Of a DNA stretch of 64,000 nucleotides, positions 1-14,281 are shown piece after piece. The notes under the pieces are model-generated. The model did not search any database and had not been told where the DNA came from. It worked only from the letters and a program-made list of their open reading frames with translations. This DNA is from Azospira restricta (GTDB lineage Bacteria; Pseudomonadota; Gammaproteobacteria; Burkholderiales; Rhodocyclaceae): positions 3,357,501-3,421,500 of the forward strand of contig NZ_CP064781.1 in assembly GCF_016858125.1 (NCBI RefSeq), written 5' to 3'. A program made the position numbers and the translations under genes. Within the stretch, counting starts at the first letter, position 1, and every line of letters starts with the position of its first letter.

Positions 1-92
1 CCGCCGCGCTTGACGTAGTCGGCGAGACGCCACGCGTTGTCGCCGTCCAGCCCGGCCGTCAGGACCGGGTTGATTGCACCGAGGAGGGCCAT
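1..92 (-). CDS. nuoF: NADH-quinone oxidoreductase subunit F, 5' end only
   Basis: Only the first 30 codons are inside the window; the gene runs off the left edge. The start reads MALLGAINPVLTAGLDG and continues into NAWRLADYVKRGG, typical of the NuoF N-terminus, the complex I subunit that carries FMN, the NADH site and a 4Fe-4S cluster. Its ATG (90-92) overlaps the TAA of nuoE by one base, so translation is probably coupled. Family assignment rests on this short stretch plus its place after nuoE. Confidence 0.85.
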   Translation of the reverse strand, partial: MALLGAINPVLTAGLDGDNAWRLADYVKRG

Positions 93-565
93 TATTCGAG
101 CTCCGCCAGCAATTTGTCGATCTGCTCCGGGTTCATCCACGAGCACATCTTGCGGTTGTTGACGATCATCACCGGCGCATCGCCGCAGGCGCCCATGCAC
201 TCGCCCTGCTTCAGCGTGAACTTGCCGTCCGCCGTCGTCTCGTTGTAGCCGATGCCGAGCTTCTTCTTCAGGTACTCGCCGGCATCGACGCCGCCGGTCA
301 GCATGCACGGCAGGTTGGTGCACACGGTCAGCTTGTACTTGCCGACCGGCTGCAGGTCGTACATGTTGTAGAAGGAAGCGACCTCATACGCGGCGATCGG
401 CTCGATGCCGATGTAGCGGGCAACCTCTTCGATGGTTTCGGAGGCGAGCCAGCCCTTTTCTTCCTGGGCGATGGCGAGGCCGGCCATGATCGCCGACTGG
501 CGCTGATCGGCCGGATACTTCGCGAGCTCGCGGTCGATCTTCTTGAGGGATTCGGGAGTCAGCAT
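92..565 (-). CDS. nuoE: NADH-quinone oxidoreductase subunit E
   Basis: 157 residues, normal length for the 24-kDa subunit of complex I, a thioredoxin-fold protein carrying the N1a 2Fe-2S cluster in the peripheral NADH-oxidising arm. The four cluster cysteines are visible as C82 and C87 (motif CTNLPC) and C123 and C127 (motif GECMGAC). The N-terminal half is the usual helical segment found in NuoE. It overlaps nuoD upstream by one base and nuoF downstream by one base, so the operon is tightly packed and translation is likely coupled. Nothing is unusual in the sequence. Confidence 0.96.
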   Translation of the reverse strand: MLTPESLKKIDRELAKYPADQRQSAIMAGLAIAQEEKGWLASETIEEVARYIGIEPIAAYEVASFYNMYDLQPVGKYKLTVCTNLPCMLTGGVDAGEYLKKKLGIGYNETTADGKFTLKQGECMGACGDAPVMIVNNRKMCSWMNPEQIDKLLAELE

Positions 566-1818
566 CAGCGGTCGATCTCACCAAAAACGATATCCTGGGA
601 ACCGATGATCGTGACGACGTCGGCGATCATGTGGCCGCGCGCCATCTCGTCCATCGCGGACAGATGCACGTAGCCCGGTGCGCGAATCTTCATGCGGTAC
701 GGCTTGTTGGCGCCGTCGGAGATGAAGTAGATGCCGAACTCGCCCTTCGGGTGCTCGACGGCGGCGTAGGCCTCGCCTTCCGGCACGTGGATGCCTTCGG
801 AGAAGAGCTTGAAGTGGTGGATCAGCTCTTCCATGTTCGACTTCATGCTCTCGCGCGGCGGCGGTGCGACCTTGTAGTTGTCGCTGATGACCGGACCCGG
901 GTTCTTGCGCAACCAGTCGATGCACTGCTTGATGATGCGGTTCGACTGGCGCATCTCTTCCATGCGCACCAGGTAGCGGTCGTAGGAGTCGCCGTTGACG
1001 CCGACCGGAATGTCGAAATCGAGGCGGTCGTAGACCTCGTACGGCTGCTTCTTGCGCAGGTCCCAGGCGATGCCCGAGCCGCGCAGCATGGCGCCGGAGA
1101 AGCCGAGCTGCAGCGCGCGCTCCGGGGTGACGATGCCGATGTCGACCAGGCGCTGCTTCCAGATGCGGTTGTCGGTGAGCAGCGTCTCGTATTCGTCGAG
1201 CAGCTTCGGGAAGCGGTTGGTGAAATCCTCGAGGAAGTCGAGCAGCGAGCCGGACCGCGCCTCGTTGAGCGCCTTCACTTCCGCCGGCTTCTTGAACTTG
1301 TTCTCGGTGTACTGCGGCATGCTGTCCGGCAGGTCGCGGTAGACGCCGCCCGGACGGTAGTAGGCCGCGTGCATGCGGGCACCGGACACCGCCTCGTAGG
1401 CATCGACGAGATCCTCGCGCTCGCGGAAGGCGTAGAGCACCATCGTCATCGCGCCGACGTCGAGCGCGTGGCAGCCGACCCACAGCAGGTGGTTCAGCAC
1501 GCGCGTGATCTCGTCGAACATCACGCGGATGTACTGGGCGCGCAGCGGCACCTCGAGCTGCAGCAGCTTCTCGACCGCCAGGCAGTAGGCGTGCTCGTTG
1601 CACATCATCGACACGTAGTCGAGGCGGTCCATGTACGGCACCGACTGGATCCAGGTGCGCGTCTCGGCCAGCTTCTCGGTGGCACGATGCAGCAGACCGA
1701 TGTGCGGGTCGGCACGCTGGACGACTTCGCCGTCCAGCTCCAGCACCAAGCGCAGCACGCCGTGCGCGGCCGGGTGCTGCGGGCCGAAGTTCAGGGTGTA
1801 ATTGTGGATCTCGGGCAT
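565..1818 (-). CDS. nuoD: NADH-quinone oxidoreductase subunit D
   Basis: 417 residues, the usual length of a free-standing NuoD (49-kDa subunit), which with NuoB forms the quinone pocket in the connecting arm of complex I. The conserved N-terminal [14 protein letters not shown] motif (about residues 11-24) is present, as is the [10 protein letters not shown] segment and the C-terminal [12 protein letters not shown] end. It is separate from NuoC, unlike the fused NuoCD of enterobacteria. It follows nuoC after a single base and overlaps nuoE by one base. Confidence 0.97.
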   Translation of the reverse strand: MPEIHNYTLNFGPQHPAAHGVLRLVLELDGEVVQRADPHIGLLHRATEKLAETRTWIQSVPYMDRLDYVSMMCNEHAYCLAVEKLLQLEVPLRAQYIRVMFDEITRVLNHLLWVGCHALDVGAMTMVLYAFREREDLVDAYEAVSGARMHAAYYRPGGVYRDLPDSMPQYTENKFKKPAEVKALNEARSGSLLDFLEDFTNRFPKLLDEYETLLTDNRIWKQRLVDIGIVTPERALQLGFSGAMLRGSGIAWDLRKKQPYEVYDRLDFDIPVGVNGDSYDRYLVRMEEMRQSNRIIKQCIDWLRKNPGPVISDNYKVAPPPRESMKSNMEELIHHFKLFSEGIHVPEGEAYAAVEHPKGEFGIYFISDGANKPYRMKIRAPGYVHLSAMDEMARGHMIADVVTIIGSQDIVFGEIDR

Positions 1819-1819
1819 C

Positions 1820-2428
1820 TCAGAGATCTCCGTAGGTTTCTTCGCGCACGATGCGCGGGGTGTTTTCGCGCGGCTCGATCGTCACCGGCTGGTAGATGAC
1901 GCGGCGCTGGTCCGGGTCGTAGCGCATCTCGACGTAACCCGAGACCGGGAAGTCCTTGCGGAACGGATGGCCGATGAAGCCGTAGTCGGTAAGGATGCGG
2001 CGCAGGTCGTTGTGGCCCGGGAAGACGATGCCGTAAAGGTCGAAGGCCTCGCGCTCGAACCAGTTGGCGCTCGCCCACAGGCCGGTGATCGACGGCACCG
2101 ACGGGAAATCGTCGCTGTCGGCGAAGACGCGCACGCGCACGCGCTGGTTGTTGGCGACCGACAGCAGATGGACGACGACGGCGAAGCGCGGCCCCTGCCG
2201 CGTGCCTTTGCCATTGCTGCTGCCGTAGGTCGAATAGTCGACGCCACAGAGGTCGGCGACCTCGTCGAAGCGCAGCTCGGCCTCGTCGCGCAGCGTCTGC
2301 ATGACGCCCAGGTAATCGTCGGCCGCGACCTCGATGGTGATTTCGCCCAGGGCGAGCTTCTTCGTCTTGATGCGCTCGCCGAGGTGTTTTTCCAGATTCT
2401 GGCTAAGCGTTTCCAGCTTGGCGGACAT
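1820..2428 (-). CDS. nuoC: NADH-quinone oxidoreductase subunit C
   Basis: 202 residues, matching the 30-kDa subunit of the complex I peripheral arm. The signature block [20 protein letters not shown] followed by [12 protein letters not shown] is present near residues 125-165. NuoC has no cofactor and packs against NuoD and NuoB. The gene lies 18 bases after nuoB and one base before nuoD in the same operon. Confidence 0.96.
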   Translation of the reverse strand: MSAKLETLSQNLEKHLGERIKTKKLALGEITIEVAADDYLGVMQTLRDEAELRFDEVADLCGVDYSTYGSSNGKGTRQGPRFAVVVHLLSVANNQRVRVRVFADSDDFPSVPSITGLWASANWFEREAFDLYGIVFPGHNDLRRILTDYGFIGHPFRKDFPVSGYVEMRYDPDQRRVIYQPVTIEPRENTPRIVREETYGDL

Positions 2429-2446
2429 GAGGCACTCTCGGTGAAG

Positions 2447-2923
2447 TTAGCGGGCGATGGTATTGGTGCGGCGGATCTTGTTCTGCAGCTGGATCAGCCC
2501 GTAGAGGAGCGCCTCGGCGGTCGGCGGGCAGCCCGGGACGTAGATGTCGACCGGGACGATGCGGTCGCAGCCGCGCACCACCGAGTAGGAGTAGTGGTAG
2601 TAGCCGCCGCCGTTGGCGCACGAGCCCATCGAGATCACCCAGCGTGGCTCGGCCATCTGGTCGTAGACCTTGCGCAGCGCCGGCGCCATCTTGTTGGTCA
2701 GCGTGCCGGCGACGATCATCACGTCGGACTGGCGCGGACTGGGACGGAAGACGATGCCGAAACGGTCGAGGTCGTAGCGCGAACAGCCGGCATGGATCAT
2801 CTCGACCGCGCAGCAGGCGAGGCCGAAGGTCATCGGCCACAGCGAGCCGGTGCGCACGTAGTTGATCAGCTTGTCGGCCGTGGTGGTGATGAAACCTTCC
2901 TGCAGGACACCTTCGATACTCAT
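2447..2923 (-). CDS. nuoB: NADH-quinone oxidoreductase subunit B
   Basis: 158 residues, normal for the PSST subunit that holds cluster N2, the last 4Fe-4S centre before quinone. The four ligands are C37 and C38 (tandem pair in [13 protein letters not shown]), C102 ([16 protein letters not shown]) and C132 ([11 protein letters not shown]). It lies 10 bases after nuoA and 18 before nuoC. Confidence 0.97.
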   Translation of the reverse strand: MSIEGVLQEGFITTTADKLINYVRTGSLWPMTFGLACCAVEMIHAGCSRYDLDRFGIVFRPSPRQSDVMIVAGTLTNKMAPALRKVYDQMAEPRWVISMGSCANGGGYYHYSYSVVRGCDRIVPVDIYVPGCPPTAEALLYGLIQLQNKIRRTNTIAR

Positions 2924-2933
2924 CGCCTACCCC

Positions 2934-3308
2934 TTATTCCCACTCCAGGGCGCCCTTGGCCCAGGCATACACGTAACCGACGACGAGAATCGCGACGAAG
3001 ACCATCATCTCGACGAAGCCGAAGAGCTTGATCGCCGGCGTCTCGACGATTTCCTTGAAGATCGTCGCCCACGGGAAGAGGAACGCGATTTCGAGGTCGA
3101 ACAGGATGAAGATGATCGCGATCAGGTAGTAGCGAACATCGAATTTCATGCGGGCGTCTTCGAAGGCCTCGAAGCCGCATTCGTAGGGGGAGAGCTTTTC
3201 GCTGTCAGGACGGTTGGGAGCAACGAGCCAACCGAGGAGAATGGGAAGAACGCCAATGGCGACACCCACGAGGATGAACACCAAGATCGGGAAGTAGTTT
3301 TCCAGCAT
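2934..3308 (-). CDS. nuoA: NADH-quinone oxidoreductase subunit A, first gene of the nuo operon
   Basis: 124 residues with three hydrophobic segments (about 6-29, 62-82 and 90-112), as expected for the ND3-like membrane subunit at the junction of the two arms of complex I. The conserved loop [12 protein letters not shown] and the [11 protein letters not shown] segment are both visible. It is the first nuo gene on the minus strand; the 70 bases between it and the tRNA-Leu gene must hold the promoter or a read-through leader, but I see no clear -35/-10 pair there. Confidence 0.96.
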   Translation of the reverse strand: MLENYFPILVFILVGVAIGVLPILLGWLVAPNRPDSEKLSPYECGFEAFEDARMKFDVRYYLIAIIFILFDLEIAFLFPWATIFKEIVETPAIKLFGFVEMMVFVAILVVGYVYAWAKGALEWE

Positions 3309-3378
3309 GATCCGCCGCGCTATCGCTGCAATTCAACTCGGAGTCATACCCCATACTCCCGCATGACCCCCCGCTTCA

Positions 3379-3463
3379 TGGTGCCGACGATGAGACTCGA
3401 ACTCATACGGCTTGCGCCACTACCCCCTCAAGATAGCGTGTCTACCAATTTCACCACGTCGGC
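3379..3463 (-). tRNA. tRNA-Leu (anticodon GAG)
   Basis: An 85-base cloverleaf on the minus strand. The acceptor arms GCCGACG and CGTCGGC pair fully, followed by A and an encoded CCA (3379-3381). The D-arm region reads TGGTGAAATTGGTAGACACG, the anticodon stem-loop is CTATC-TTGAGGG-GGTAG giving GAG, a long class II variable arm follows, and the T-loop is GTTCGAGTC. It sits between secG and nuoA, its common place in betaproteobacteria. Confidence 0.96.
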
Positions 3464-3527
3464 ACTGCTTTTCAGGTCGCGAGATCATACGAGGAGTGCT
3501 GCCAACCTCGCGCCTGTAACCCCTGTG

Positions 3528-3911
3528 TTACTTGGGAATATCTTTCGCCTTCGACTCCGGGGAATCGGGCGTCGCGGCCTTGTTTTCTGCCGCTTTCTCT
3601 TCTTTCGGAACCGGCGCCGAAAGAGACTGCGATTGTACCGCGTTTTCTATAAGACTGCCAGACGTTTTTGGCTTGTTCGACGCGATATATGCAAGCGCCA
3701 GGCTGGTCACGAAGAAGACGGCAGCCAGCACGGCGGTGGTGCGGCTGAGGAAGTTGGCGGAACCGGTGGCGCCGAAGAGGCTGCCGGAAGCGCCGCTACC
3801 GAAAGCCGCCCCCATGTCGGCGCCCTTGCCGTGCTGCATCAGCACCAGACCGCAGACGGCGACGCCGACCAGGATATGCACTACCAGAATGACCGAGAAC
3901 ATTGCATCCAT
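3528..3911 (-). CDS. secG: Protein translocase subunit SecG
   Basis: 127 residues with two membrane segments (about 3-23 and 55-75) joined by the glycine-rich cytoplasmic loop MQHGKGADMGAAFGSGASG typical of SecG, which assists SecYE during protein export. The C-terminal 45 residues form a charged low-complexity tail, as in other betaproteobacterial SecG. I chose the ATG at 3909-3911 (MDAMF) because a GAGGT element precedes it at suitable distance; the ATG nine bases downstream is an alternative. It follows tpiA by 10 bases and is probably cotranscribed with it. Confidence 0.93.
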   Translation of the reverse strand: MDAMFSVILVVHILVGVAVCGLVLMQHGKGADMGAAFGSGASGSLFGATGSANFLSRTTAVLAAVFFVTSLALAYIASNKPKTSGSLIENAVQSQSLSAPVPKEEKAAENKAATPDSPESKAKDIPK

Positions 3912-3921
3912 TTTCGAGACC

Positions 3922-4677
3922 TCAACGACCTGCCGCCTGGCAAATCGCCAGAAATTCATCCACCACCAAGGAAGCGCCACCGACCAGACCGCCGTCGATG
4001 TCCGCCTGCGCGAAAATCTCGCCGGCGTTCGACGCCTTGACGCTGCCGCCGTACAGCACCTGCAACCGGGCCGCCACCTCCGCATCGCGCGCCGCAACGC
4101 GGGCACGGATCGCCGCATGCACGTCCTGCGCCTCTCCCGGCGTCGCCGTCCGCCCGGTACCGATCGCCCACACCGGCTCGTAGGCAACGACCACCCCGGA
4201 GAAGGCCGCCACGCCGGCAAGGTCGAGGACCGCATCGAGCTGCGCGAGGACGACGCGCATCGTGTCGCCCACCTCCCGCTGCGCCAGCGTCTCGCCGACG
4301 CAGAGGATGGGCACCAGCCCCGCCGCCTTCGCCGCGACGAACTTCGCCGCCACCTGCGCGTCGGTCTCGCCGTACAGCGCCCGCCGCTCGGAATGACCGA
4401 CGATCGCGTAGCGACAGCCGAAATCCGACAGCATGGCCGCCGACACCTCGCCGGTATAGGCGCCCCGTGCATGCTCGCTCAGGTTCTGCGCCCCCCACGC
4501 CAGCGGCGTCGCCGCCAGCAGCGACTGCGCCTGCGCGAGGTACGGGAAGGGCACGCAGACCGCGACCGCCACGTCGCCGACCGCCGGCAGGCCGGCGACC
4601 AGACCCTGCAACAGCTGCCGATTGTCGGCAGCATTGCCATGCATTTTCCAGTTGCCGACGACGAGTTTCTGGCGCAT
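3922..4677 (-). CDS. tpiA: Triosephosphate isomerase
   Basis: 251 residues, the normal length. It interconverts dihydroxyacetone phosphate and glyceraldehyde 3-phosphate in the cytoplasm. The catalytic residues are visible: K11 in VVGNWKMHGN, H95 in YAIVGHSERR and E167 in VAYEPVWAIGTG. The phosphate-gripping GGSVKASNA and GGLVGGASL loops are present near the C-terminus. I start it at MRQKLVV (4675-4677), giving the family length; an in-frame extension with two more ATGs lacks similarity and a good ribosome site. Confidence 0.95.
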   Translation of the reverse strand: MRQKLVVGNWKMHGNAADNRQLLQGLVAGLPAVGDVAVAVCVPFPYLAQAQSLLAATPLAWGAQNLSEHARGAYTGEVSAAMLSDFGCRYAIVGHSERRALYGETDAQVAAKFVAAKAAGLVPILCVGETLAQREVGDTMRVVLAQLDAVLDLAGVAAFSGVVVAYEPVWAIGTGRTATPGEAQDVHAAIRARVAARDAEVAARLQVLYGGSVKASNAGEIFAQADIDGGLVGGASLVVDEFLAICQAAGR

Positions 4678-4729
4678 CAGGACCGCCCGCATAAAACCCA
4701 TCGATTATAGCGGGCCTCGGCGAAGCCGG

Positions 4730-6097
4730 TCAATGCGGGGCTCCGCCGGCACAGGCACTGCGCACCGCGCCGGCGAGCAGTTCGGCCCCGGCGGCAACGC
4801 GCTCGCCGTCGCGCCCCTCGACCATCACGCGCAGCAGCGGCTCGGTCCCCGACGCGCGCAGCAGCACGCGCCCCTGTCCGTCCAGCATGCGCACCACCTC
4901 CGCCTCGGCGGCGGCGATCGCGGCGTGCCCCTGCCAGGCGAAGCCCTTCTTCATCGGCACGTTGATCAGGCGCTGCGGATACAGGCTGAGGCCGGAGAGC
5001 AGCGACTTCAGTTCGCCACCGGCCTCGCGCATCGCCGACAGCACCTGCAGCGCCGAGACGATGCCGTCGCCGGTGCTGTGCCGGTCGAGGCAGAGGATGT
5101 GCCCGGAGTTCTCGCCGCCGAACAGCCAGCCCTTCTCCCGCAGCTTCTCCATCACGTAGCGGTCGCCGACCGCCGCGCGCTCGAACGGCACGCCCAGCGC
5201 CGCCAGCGCATGCTCGAAGGCGAGATTGGTCATCAGCGTACCGACGACGCCGGCCACCGGCCCCTGGCGCAGGCGGCTGCGGACGATCGCGTAGAGCAGC
5301 TGGTCGCCGTCATAGACGGTGCCCTCGCCGTCGACCATGAGCAGGCGGTCGCCGTCGCCGTCGAGCGCGATGCCGAGGTCGGCGCGGTGCGCGACGACCT
5401 CGCGCGCCAGCGCCTTCGGCGCCGTCGCGCCGACTTCGGCGTTGATGTTCAGACCGTCCGGCGCGGCACCGATCGCCACCACCTCCGCACCCAACTCGTG
5501 CAGCACGTGCGGCGCGATGTGGTAGCCGGCGCCGTGCGCGCAATCGACGACGATGCGCAGGCCGCGCAGGTCGCTGTCGCTGGGGAAGGTGCTCTTGCAG
5601 AACTCGATGTAGCGCCCCGCGGCATCGGCGATGCGGCGGGCGCGGCCGAGCTCGGCCGACGGCACGCAGTGGATCGGCGTGTCGATCCCGGCCTCGATCT
5701 CGGCCTCGACCGCGTCGGGCAGCTTGGTGCCGTGCGCCGAGAAGAACTTGATGCCGTTGTCGTAGTACGGATTATGCGACGCGGAGATGACGATGCCGGC
5801 CTGCAGGCGCAGGGCGCGGGTCAGGTAGGCGATCGCCGGCGTCGGCAGCGGGCCGGTCAGGCAGACGTCGACGCCGGCCGCCGAGAAGCCGGCCTCCAGT
5901 GCCGCCTCCAGCATGTAGCCGGAAATCCGCGTGTCCTTGCCGATCAGCACCGCCGGGCGCTCGCCGCCCGGCAGATGTTCGCGCGCCACCAGCACCCGCC
6001 CTGCCGCGTAGCCGAGGCGCATCACGAAATCCGGCGTGATCGGCGCCTCGCCGACCTTGCCGCGGACGCCATCGGTGCCGAAATACTTTCTGCTCAT
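4730..6097 (-). CDS. glmM: Phosphoglucosamine mutase
   Basis: 455 residues. It converts glucosamine 6-phosphate to glucosamine 1-phosphate on the way to UDP-GlcNAc for peptidoglycan and LPS. The start [10 protein letters not shown], the phosphoserine loop [16 protein letters not shown] (active serine about S107), the magnesium loop [14 protein letters not shown], the sugar-binding GGENSGH and the C-terminal phosphate loop [15 protein letters not shown] are all present. It lies 84 bases after folP in the common order ftsH-folP-glmM. Confidence 0.96.
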   Translation of the reverse strand: MSRKYFGTDGVRGKVGEAPITPDFVMRLGYAAGRVLVAREHLPGGERPAVLIGKDTRISGYMLEAALEAGFSAAGVDVCLTGPLPTPAIAYLTRALRLQAGIVISASHNPYYDNGIKFFSAHGTKLPDAVEAEIEAGIDTPIHCVPSAELGRARRIADAAGRYIEFCKSTFPSDSDLRGLRIVVDCAHGAGYHIAPHVLHELGAEVVAIGAAPDGLNINAEVGATAPKALAREVVAHRADLGIALDGDGDRLLMVDGEGTVYDGDQLLYAIVRSRLRQGPVAGVVGTLMTNLAFEHALAALGVPFERAAVGDRYVMEKLREKGWLFGGENSGHILCLDRHSTGDGIVSALQVLSAMREAGGELKSLLSGLSLYPQRLINVPMKKGFAWQGHAAIAAAEAEVVRMLDGQGRVLLRASGTEPLLRVMVEGRDGERVAAGAELLAGAVRSACAGGAPH

Positions 6098-6181
6098 CGT
6101 TCTCTCCCGTCACACGCGGCAGCGTGCGAAAAAATGCAATTGTACTGTTCCGGCCGGCGCCCGCGCCGCCGGCCGCCGGAC

Positions 6182-7009
6182 TCACACCAGCCCGTGCGCC
6201 GCCGACCACACCGCCACCGCGTCGCGCGTCGCCGCGACGTCGTGCACGCGCAGGATGCGCGCGCCGCCCTCGAGCGCCAGCAGCGCACCGGCCAGGCTCG
6301 CCGGCAGGCGCTCGCCGACGGCGCGGCCGGTGAGCTGGCCGAGCATCGATTTCCGCGACAGCCCGGCAAGGACCGGCAACCCCGGCGGCATTGCCGCCGG
6401 CAGATGGCGCAGCAGCGCCACGTTGTTCTCCAGCGCCTTGCCGAAGCCGAAGCCGGGATCGAGGACGAGGCGGTCGCGGGCGATGCCGGCGGCTTGCGCC
6501 GCCGCGACGCGGGCGGCGAGGAAGTGCCGGACCTCGCCCAGCAGGTCGTCGTAGACCGGGCTCTGCTGCATCGTCAGCGGCTCGCCCTGCATGTGCATCA
6601 GGCAGACGCCGCAATCGGATTCGGCGACCGCCGCCAGCGCGCCCGGCATGCGCAGCGCGTAGATGTCGTTGATCATCGCCGCGCCGGCGGCGAGCGCGGC
6701 ACGCATCACCTCGGGCTTGTAGGTATCGATCGAGATCGGCACGCCGCAGCCGGCGAGCGCCTCCAGTACCGGCAGCAGGCGGCGCAATTCGTCGTCGAGC
6801 GAGGTCGGGACCGCCCCCGGGCGCGACGACTCGGCGCCGAGGTCGAGCAGTTCCGCGCCGGCGTCGATCTGCGCGCGCGCGTGCGCGACCGCGCGCGCCG
6901 TGCTGTCGGCCAGGCCGTCGCCGGAGAAGGAATCCGGGGTCAGGTTGACGATCCCCATCACCCGCGGGCGGGAGAGGTCAAGCTGGAATTTTCCGCACTG
7001 CAGTTTCAT
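6182..7009 (-). CDS. folP: Dihydropteroate synthase
   Basis: 275 residues; condenses 6-hydroxymethyl-dihydropterin pyrophosphate with p-aminobenzoate in folate synthesis, the sulfonamide target. Diagnostic motifs are MGIVNLTPDSFSGDG (about 18-32), GAELLDLGAESSRPGA and DPGFGFGKALENN. I start at MKLQCGKF (7007-7009); an upstream in-frame extension has no similarity. A strong terminator-like hairpin ends only about ten bases before this ATG, with no clear Shine-Dalgarno between, so expression from the ftsH transcript may be limited. Confidence 0.95.
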   Translation of the reverse strand: MKLQCGKFQLDLSRPRVMGIVNLTPDSFSGDGLADSTARAVAHARAQIDAGAELLDLGAESSRPGAVPTSLDDELRRLLPVLEALAGCGVPISIDTYKPEVMRAALAAGAAMINDIYALRMPGALAAVAESDCGVCLMHMQGEPLTMQQSPVYDDLLGEVRHFLAARVAAAQAAGIARDRLVLDPGFGFGKALENNVALLRHLPAAMPPGLPVLAGLSRKSMLGQLTGRAVGERLPASLAGALLALEGGARILRVHDVAATRDAVAVWSAAHGLV

Positions 7010-7018
7010 GAAACGAAA

Positions 7019-7041
7019 ACGGGAGAGCGAGGCTCTCCCGT
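7019..7041 (-). terminator. Terminator-like hairpin between ftsH and folP
   Basis: On the minus strand a 10-bp perfect stem (ACGGGAGAGC with GCTCTCCCGT, 3-nt loop) is followed at once by TTTTCGTTT and then the folP start codon. It looks like an intrinsic terminator for ftsH that could be leaky, or an attenuator for folP. Its activity has not been shown. Confidence 0.7.
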
Positions 7042-7061
7042 CCTGGTGAAGGAGTCCGAGA

Positions 7062-8945
<1,884 letters not shown>

Positions 8946-9008
8946 TTCACGTACCTCACTGCCCCGACTGGGGCTCGAACGGGTGATTCTAACCGATTTG
9001 CCGCGGGC

Positions 9009-9626
9009 TCAGCGCAGGCCGCGCCCGAGCAGGTAGAGTTCGGCGCTGCGGTCGCGCGACGCGCCCGGCTTGCGCGTCGCCACCGTCTTGAAGACCTGCT
9101 TCATCTGCGTCACGAATTCATCGTAGCCGTAGCCCTGGAAAACTTTGACCAGAAAGGCGCCGTCGGGTTTCAGCCAGGCCCGCGAGAACTCCAGCCCCAA
9201 CTCGGCGAGGTGCATCATCCGCGCCTGGTCGGACACCGAGATGCCCGATATATTGGGGGCCATGTCGGAAAGTACAAGGCCGACGCGCTCGCCGGCGAGC
9301 TTTTCCTCGAGTTGCTGCAGGATCGCGTCGTCGCGGAAGTCGCCCTGGAAGAAATCGACGCCGGGAATCGCCGCCATCTCGAGCAGGTCGAGCGCGATCA
9401 CCCGCCCCTTCCCCTTCAGCCGCTCGGCCGCCACCTGCGACCAGCCGCCGGGGGCGGCACCGAGGTCGACGACGACCTCGCCCGGCCGGATCAGCCTGTC
9501 GCGATCGTCGATCTCCATCAGCTTGAACGACGCGCGCGAGCGCCAGCCTTCCGCCTTCGCGCGCTGCACGTAGGGATCGGTGACATGCTCGTGCAGCCAT
9601 GCCTTGCTGCTCTTGGTACGGGCCAT
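9009..9626 (-). CDS. rlmE: 23S rRNA (uridine-2'-O)-methyltransferase RlmE (FtsJ/RrmJ)
   Basis: 205 residues from MARTKSS. It methylates U2552 in the A-loop of 23S rRNA with S-adenosylmethionine. The SAM site [13 protein letters not shown] (about 54-66), the [10 protein letters not shown] block and the lysines and acids of the K-D-K-E tetrad (SFKL near residue 35, the D of [14 protein letters not shown]) are visible. The longer upstream frame overlaps the divergent yhbY gene and was rejected. The pair rlmE/yhbY diverges from a 46-base spacer. Confidence 0.95.
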   Translation of the reverse strand: MARTKSSKAWLHEHVTDPYVQRAKAEGWRSRASFKLMEIDDRDRLIRPGEVVVDLGAAPGGWSQVAAERLKGKGRVIALDLLEMAAIPGVDFFQGDFRDDAILQQLEEKLAGERVGLVLSDMAPNISGISVSDQARMMHLAELGLEFSRAWLKPDGAFLVKVFQGYGYDEFVTQMKQVFKTVATRKPGASRDRSAELYLLGRGLR

Positions 9627-9672
9627 CGTGGTATCGGGGTGATAGAATTCGCGTTTTGAAGAAAGTATCCAG

Positions 9673-10044
9673 ATGCTGCAACTGACTGCCGACGAGCGCC
9701 GCGCGCTGCGCGCCCGCGCCCATGGCCTCAACCCTGTCGTCTCGATCAGCCAGAACGGTCTCTCCGAGCCCGTGCTGAAGGAGATCGACGCCTCGCTGAA
9801 CGCCCACGAGCTGATCAAGGTCCGCGTCTACGGCGACGACCGCGCGGCGCGCGAGGCCTATCTCGCCGAAATCTGCGACAAGCTCGCGGCCGGCGCCGTC
9901 CAGCACATCGGCAAGCTGCTCGTGATCTACCGTCCGTCCGCCGAACTGGCGGCGAAGAAGGCGGCGGCCGCCCGGCCGGCGCGTCCCCGCAGCGCCCCGC
10001 GCCGCACCAAGCGCAGCTTCCAGGGCAGCAGCCGCAAGGACTGA
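9673..10044 (+). CDS. yhbY: YhbY-family CRM-domain RNA-binding protein
   Basis: 123 residues; residues 1-97 form a CRM domain, the fold of YhbY, which binds pre-50S ribosomal particles. The GxxG-like loop [15 protein letters not shown] and the segment [14 protein letters not shown] are typical. The last 25 residues are a basic tail rich in R, K, P and A, likely to add RNA affinity. It is the only plus-strand gene in a long minus-strand block and is divergent from rlmE, the usual arrangement. Confidence 0.93.
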   Translation: MLQLTADERRALRARAHGLNPVVSISQNGLSEPVLKEIDASLNAHELIKVRVYGDDRAAREAYLAEICDKLAAGAVQHIGKLLVIYRPSAELAAKKAAAARPARPRSAPRRTKRSFQGSSRKD

Positions 10045-10049
10045 GCGGG

Positions 10050-10511
10050 CTATTTCTGCCCGCGTCCGGCGCCCAGCACCGCGAATACCGCGAGCAGGCT
10101 CTGCACCAGATAGAGCACGCTCGCCACCCCGTGCCAGGTCGCGAAGCGGCTCCTCGTCGCCGCCTCCGCCAGCTCGCGCGGCACGCTCTCGCTGCGCAGC
10201 TGCGCGATCAGCGGCTGCAGCCCGAACAGTTGCGCCGCGGCGAGCAGCGCCATCAGCAGCACCAGCCAGAAGACGAGGCGCTTCAGCGCCGTCGCGCCGA
10301 GCCGCAGCAGTATGAACAGCAGCAGGTAGGTGCCGCAGCCGAGGCCGAGCCAGCCGACGACGGCGAACATCCTGCCCGCCAGCGCGCCGGCCAGCGTGCG
10401 GTCGCCGACACCGGCGAACAGGACCGGCGCCGCGATGTAGCCGATCGCCCACAGCGCGCCGGCCCACAGCGTCAAGGCCAGGAGGTAGGAAGCGTCGGCC
10501 AGGCGCCGCAT
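10050..10511 (-). CDS. DUF4149-family inner-membrane protein
   Basis: 153 residues with four hydrophobic segments (about 10-30, 48-70, 80-98 and 128-148). The pattern of small membrane protein beginning with ADASYLLALTLWAGALWAIGYIAAPVLF matches DUF4149 proteins found beside greA in betaproteobacteria; no biochemical role is known. It is 12 bases after greA, so it probably shares its transcript. It ends only 5 bases from the convergent yhbY stop. Confidence 0.75.
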   Translation of the reverse strand: MRRLADASYLLALTLWAGALWAIGYIAAPVLFAGVGDRTLAGALAGRMFAVVGWLGLGCGTYLLLFILLRLGATALKRLVFWLVLLMALLAAAQLFGLQPLIAQLRSESVPRELAEAATRSRFATWHGVASVLYLVQSLLAVFAVLGAGRGQK

Positions 10512-10523
10512 CGGCGTCGTGCC

Positions 10524-11000
10524 TTACTCGTAGCGGACGTCGAGGATCTCGAACTCGCGCAGGCCGCCCGGCGCCTGCACCTGGGCGATGTCGCCGGCGA
10601 ACTTGCCGATCAGTGCGCGCGCCATCGGCGACGCGAACGACAGCTTGCCGGCCTTGATGTCGGCCTCGTCCTCGCCGACGATCTGGTAGGTCACGGCGTC
10701 GCCGCTCTCCTGGTCCTCGAGGTCGACAGTGGCGCCGAAGACGACGCGGCCGTCGGCGTCGAGCGCCTTCGGATCGATGATCTGCGCGTTCGACAGCTTG
10801 CCTTCGACCTCCTGGATGCGCCCTTCGATGAAGCCCTGGCGCTCCTTGGCGGCGTCGTACTCGGCGTTTTCCGACAGGTCGCCGTGCGAGCGCGCCTCGG
10901 CGATCGCGGCGACGACGTTCGGCCGGTCGACCGTCTTCAGACGGTGCAGTTCTGCGCGCAGTTTTTCGGCACCGGTCAGGGTCAGCGGAATCTTGCTCAT
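10524..11000 (-). CDS. greA: Transcription elongation factor GreA
   Basis: 158 residues, the standard length. It enters the RNA polymerase secondary channel and stimulates cleavage of backtracked RNA. The N-terminal coiled coil (about 1-75) includes the acidic tip in [14 protein letters not shown] that coordinates the catalytic magnesium; the C-terminal FKBP-like domain ends [16 protein letters not shown] start at MSKIPLT, normal for the family, rather than five codons upstream. It follows carB, with a composite hairpin between. Confidence 0.96.
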   Translation of the reverse strand: MSKIPLTLTGAEKLRAELHRLKTVDRPNVVAAIAEARSHGDLSENAEYDAAKERQGFIEGRIQEVEGKLSNAQIIDPKALDADGRVVFGATVDLEDQESGDAVTYQIVGEDEADIKAGKLSFASPMARALIGKFAGDIAQVQAPGGLREFEILDVRYE

Positions 11001-11021
11001 TTCGCTCTCTACCAAAGCAAA

Positions 11022-11056
11022 ACCGCCGGAACCCGGAATCGGGTCTGCCCGGCGGT
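11022..11056 (-). terminator. Nested hairpin after carB, before greA
   Basis: On the minus strand an outer 8-bp stem (ACCGCCGG with CCGGCGGT) encloses an inner 5-bp stem (ACCCG with CGGGT), followed by TTTTGCTTT. It resembles an intrinsic terminator or attenuator for carAB and leaves about 20 bases before the greA ATG. Confidence 0.6.
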
Positions 11057-11071
11057 CAAAGTCAGAAAAAA

Positions 11072-14278
<3,207 letters not shown>

Positions 14279-14281
14279 TTC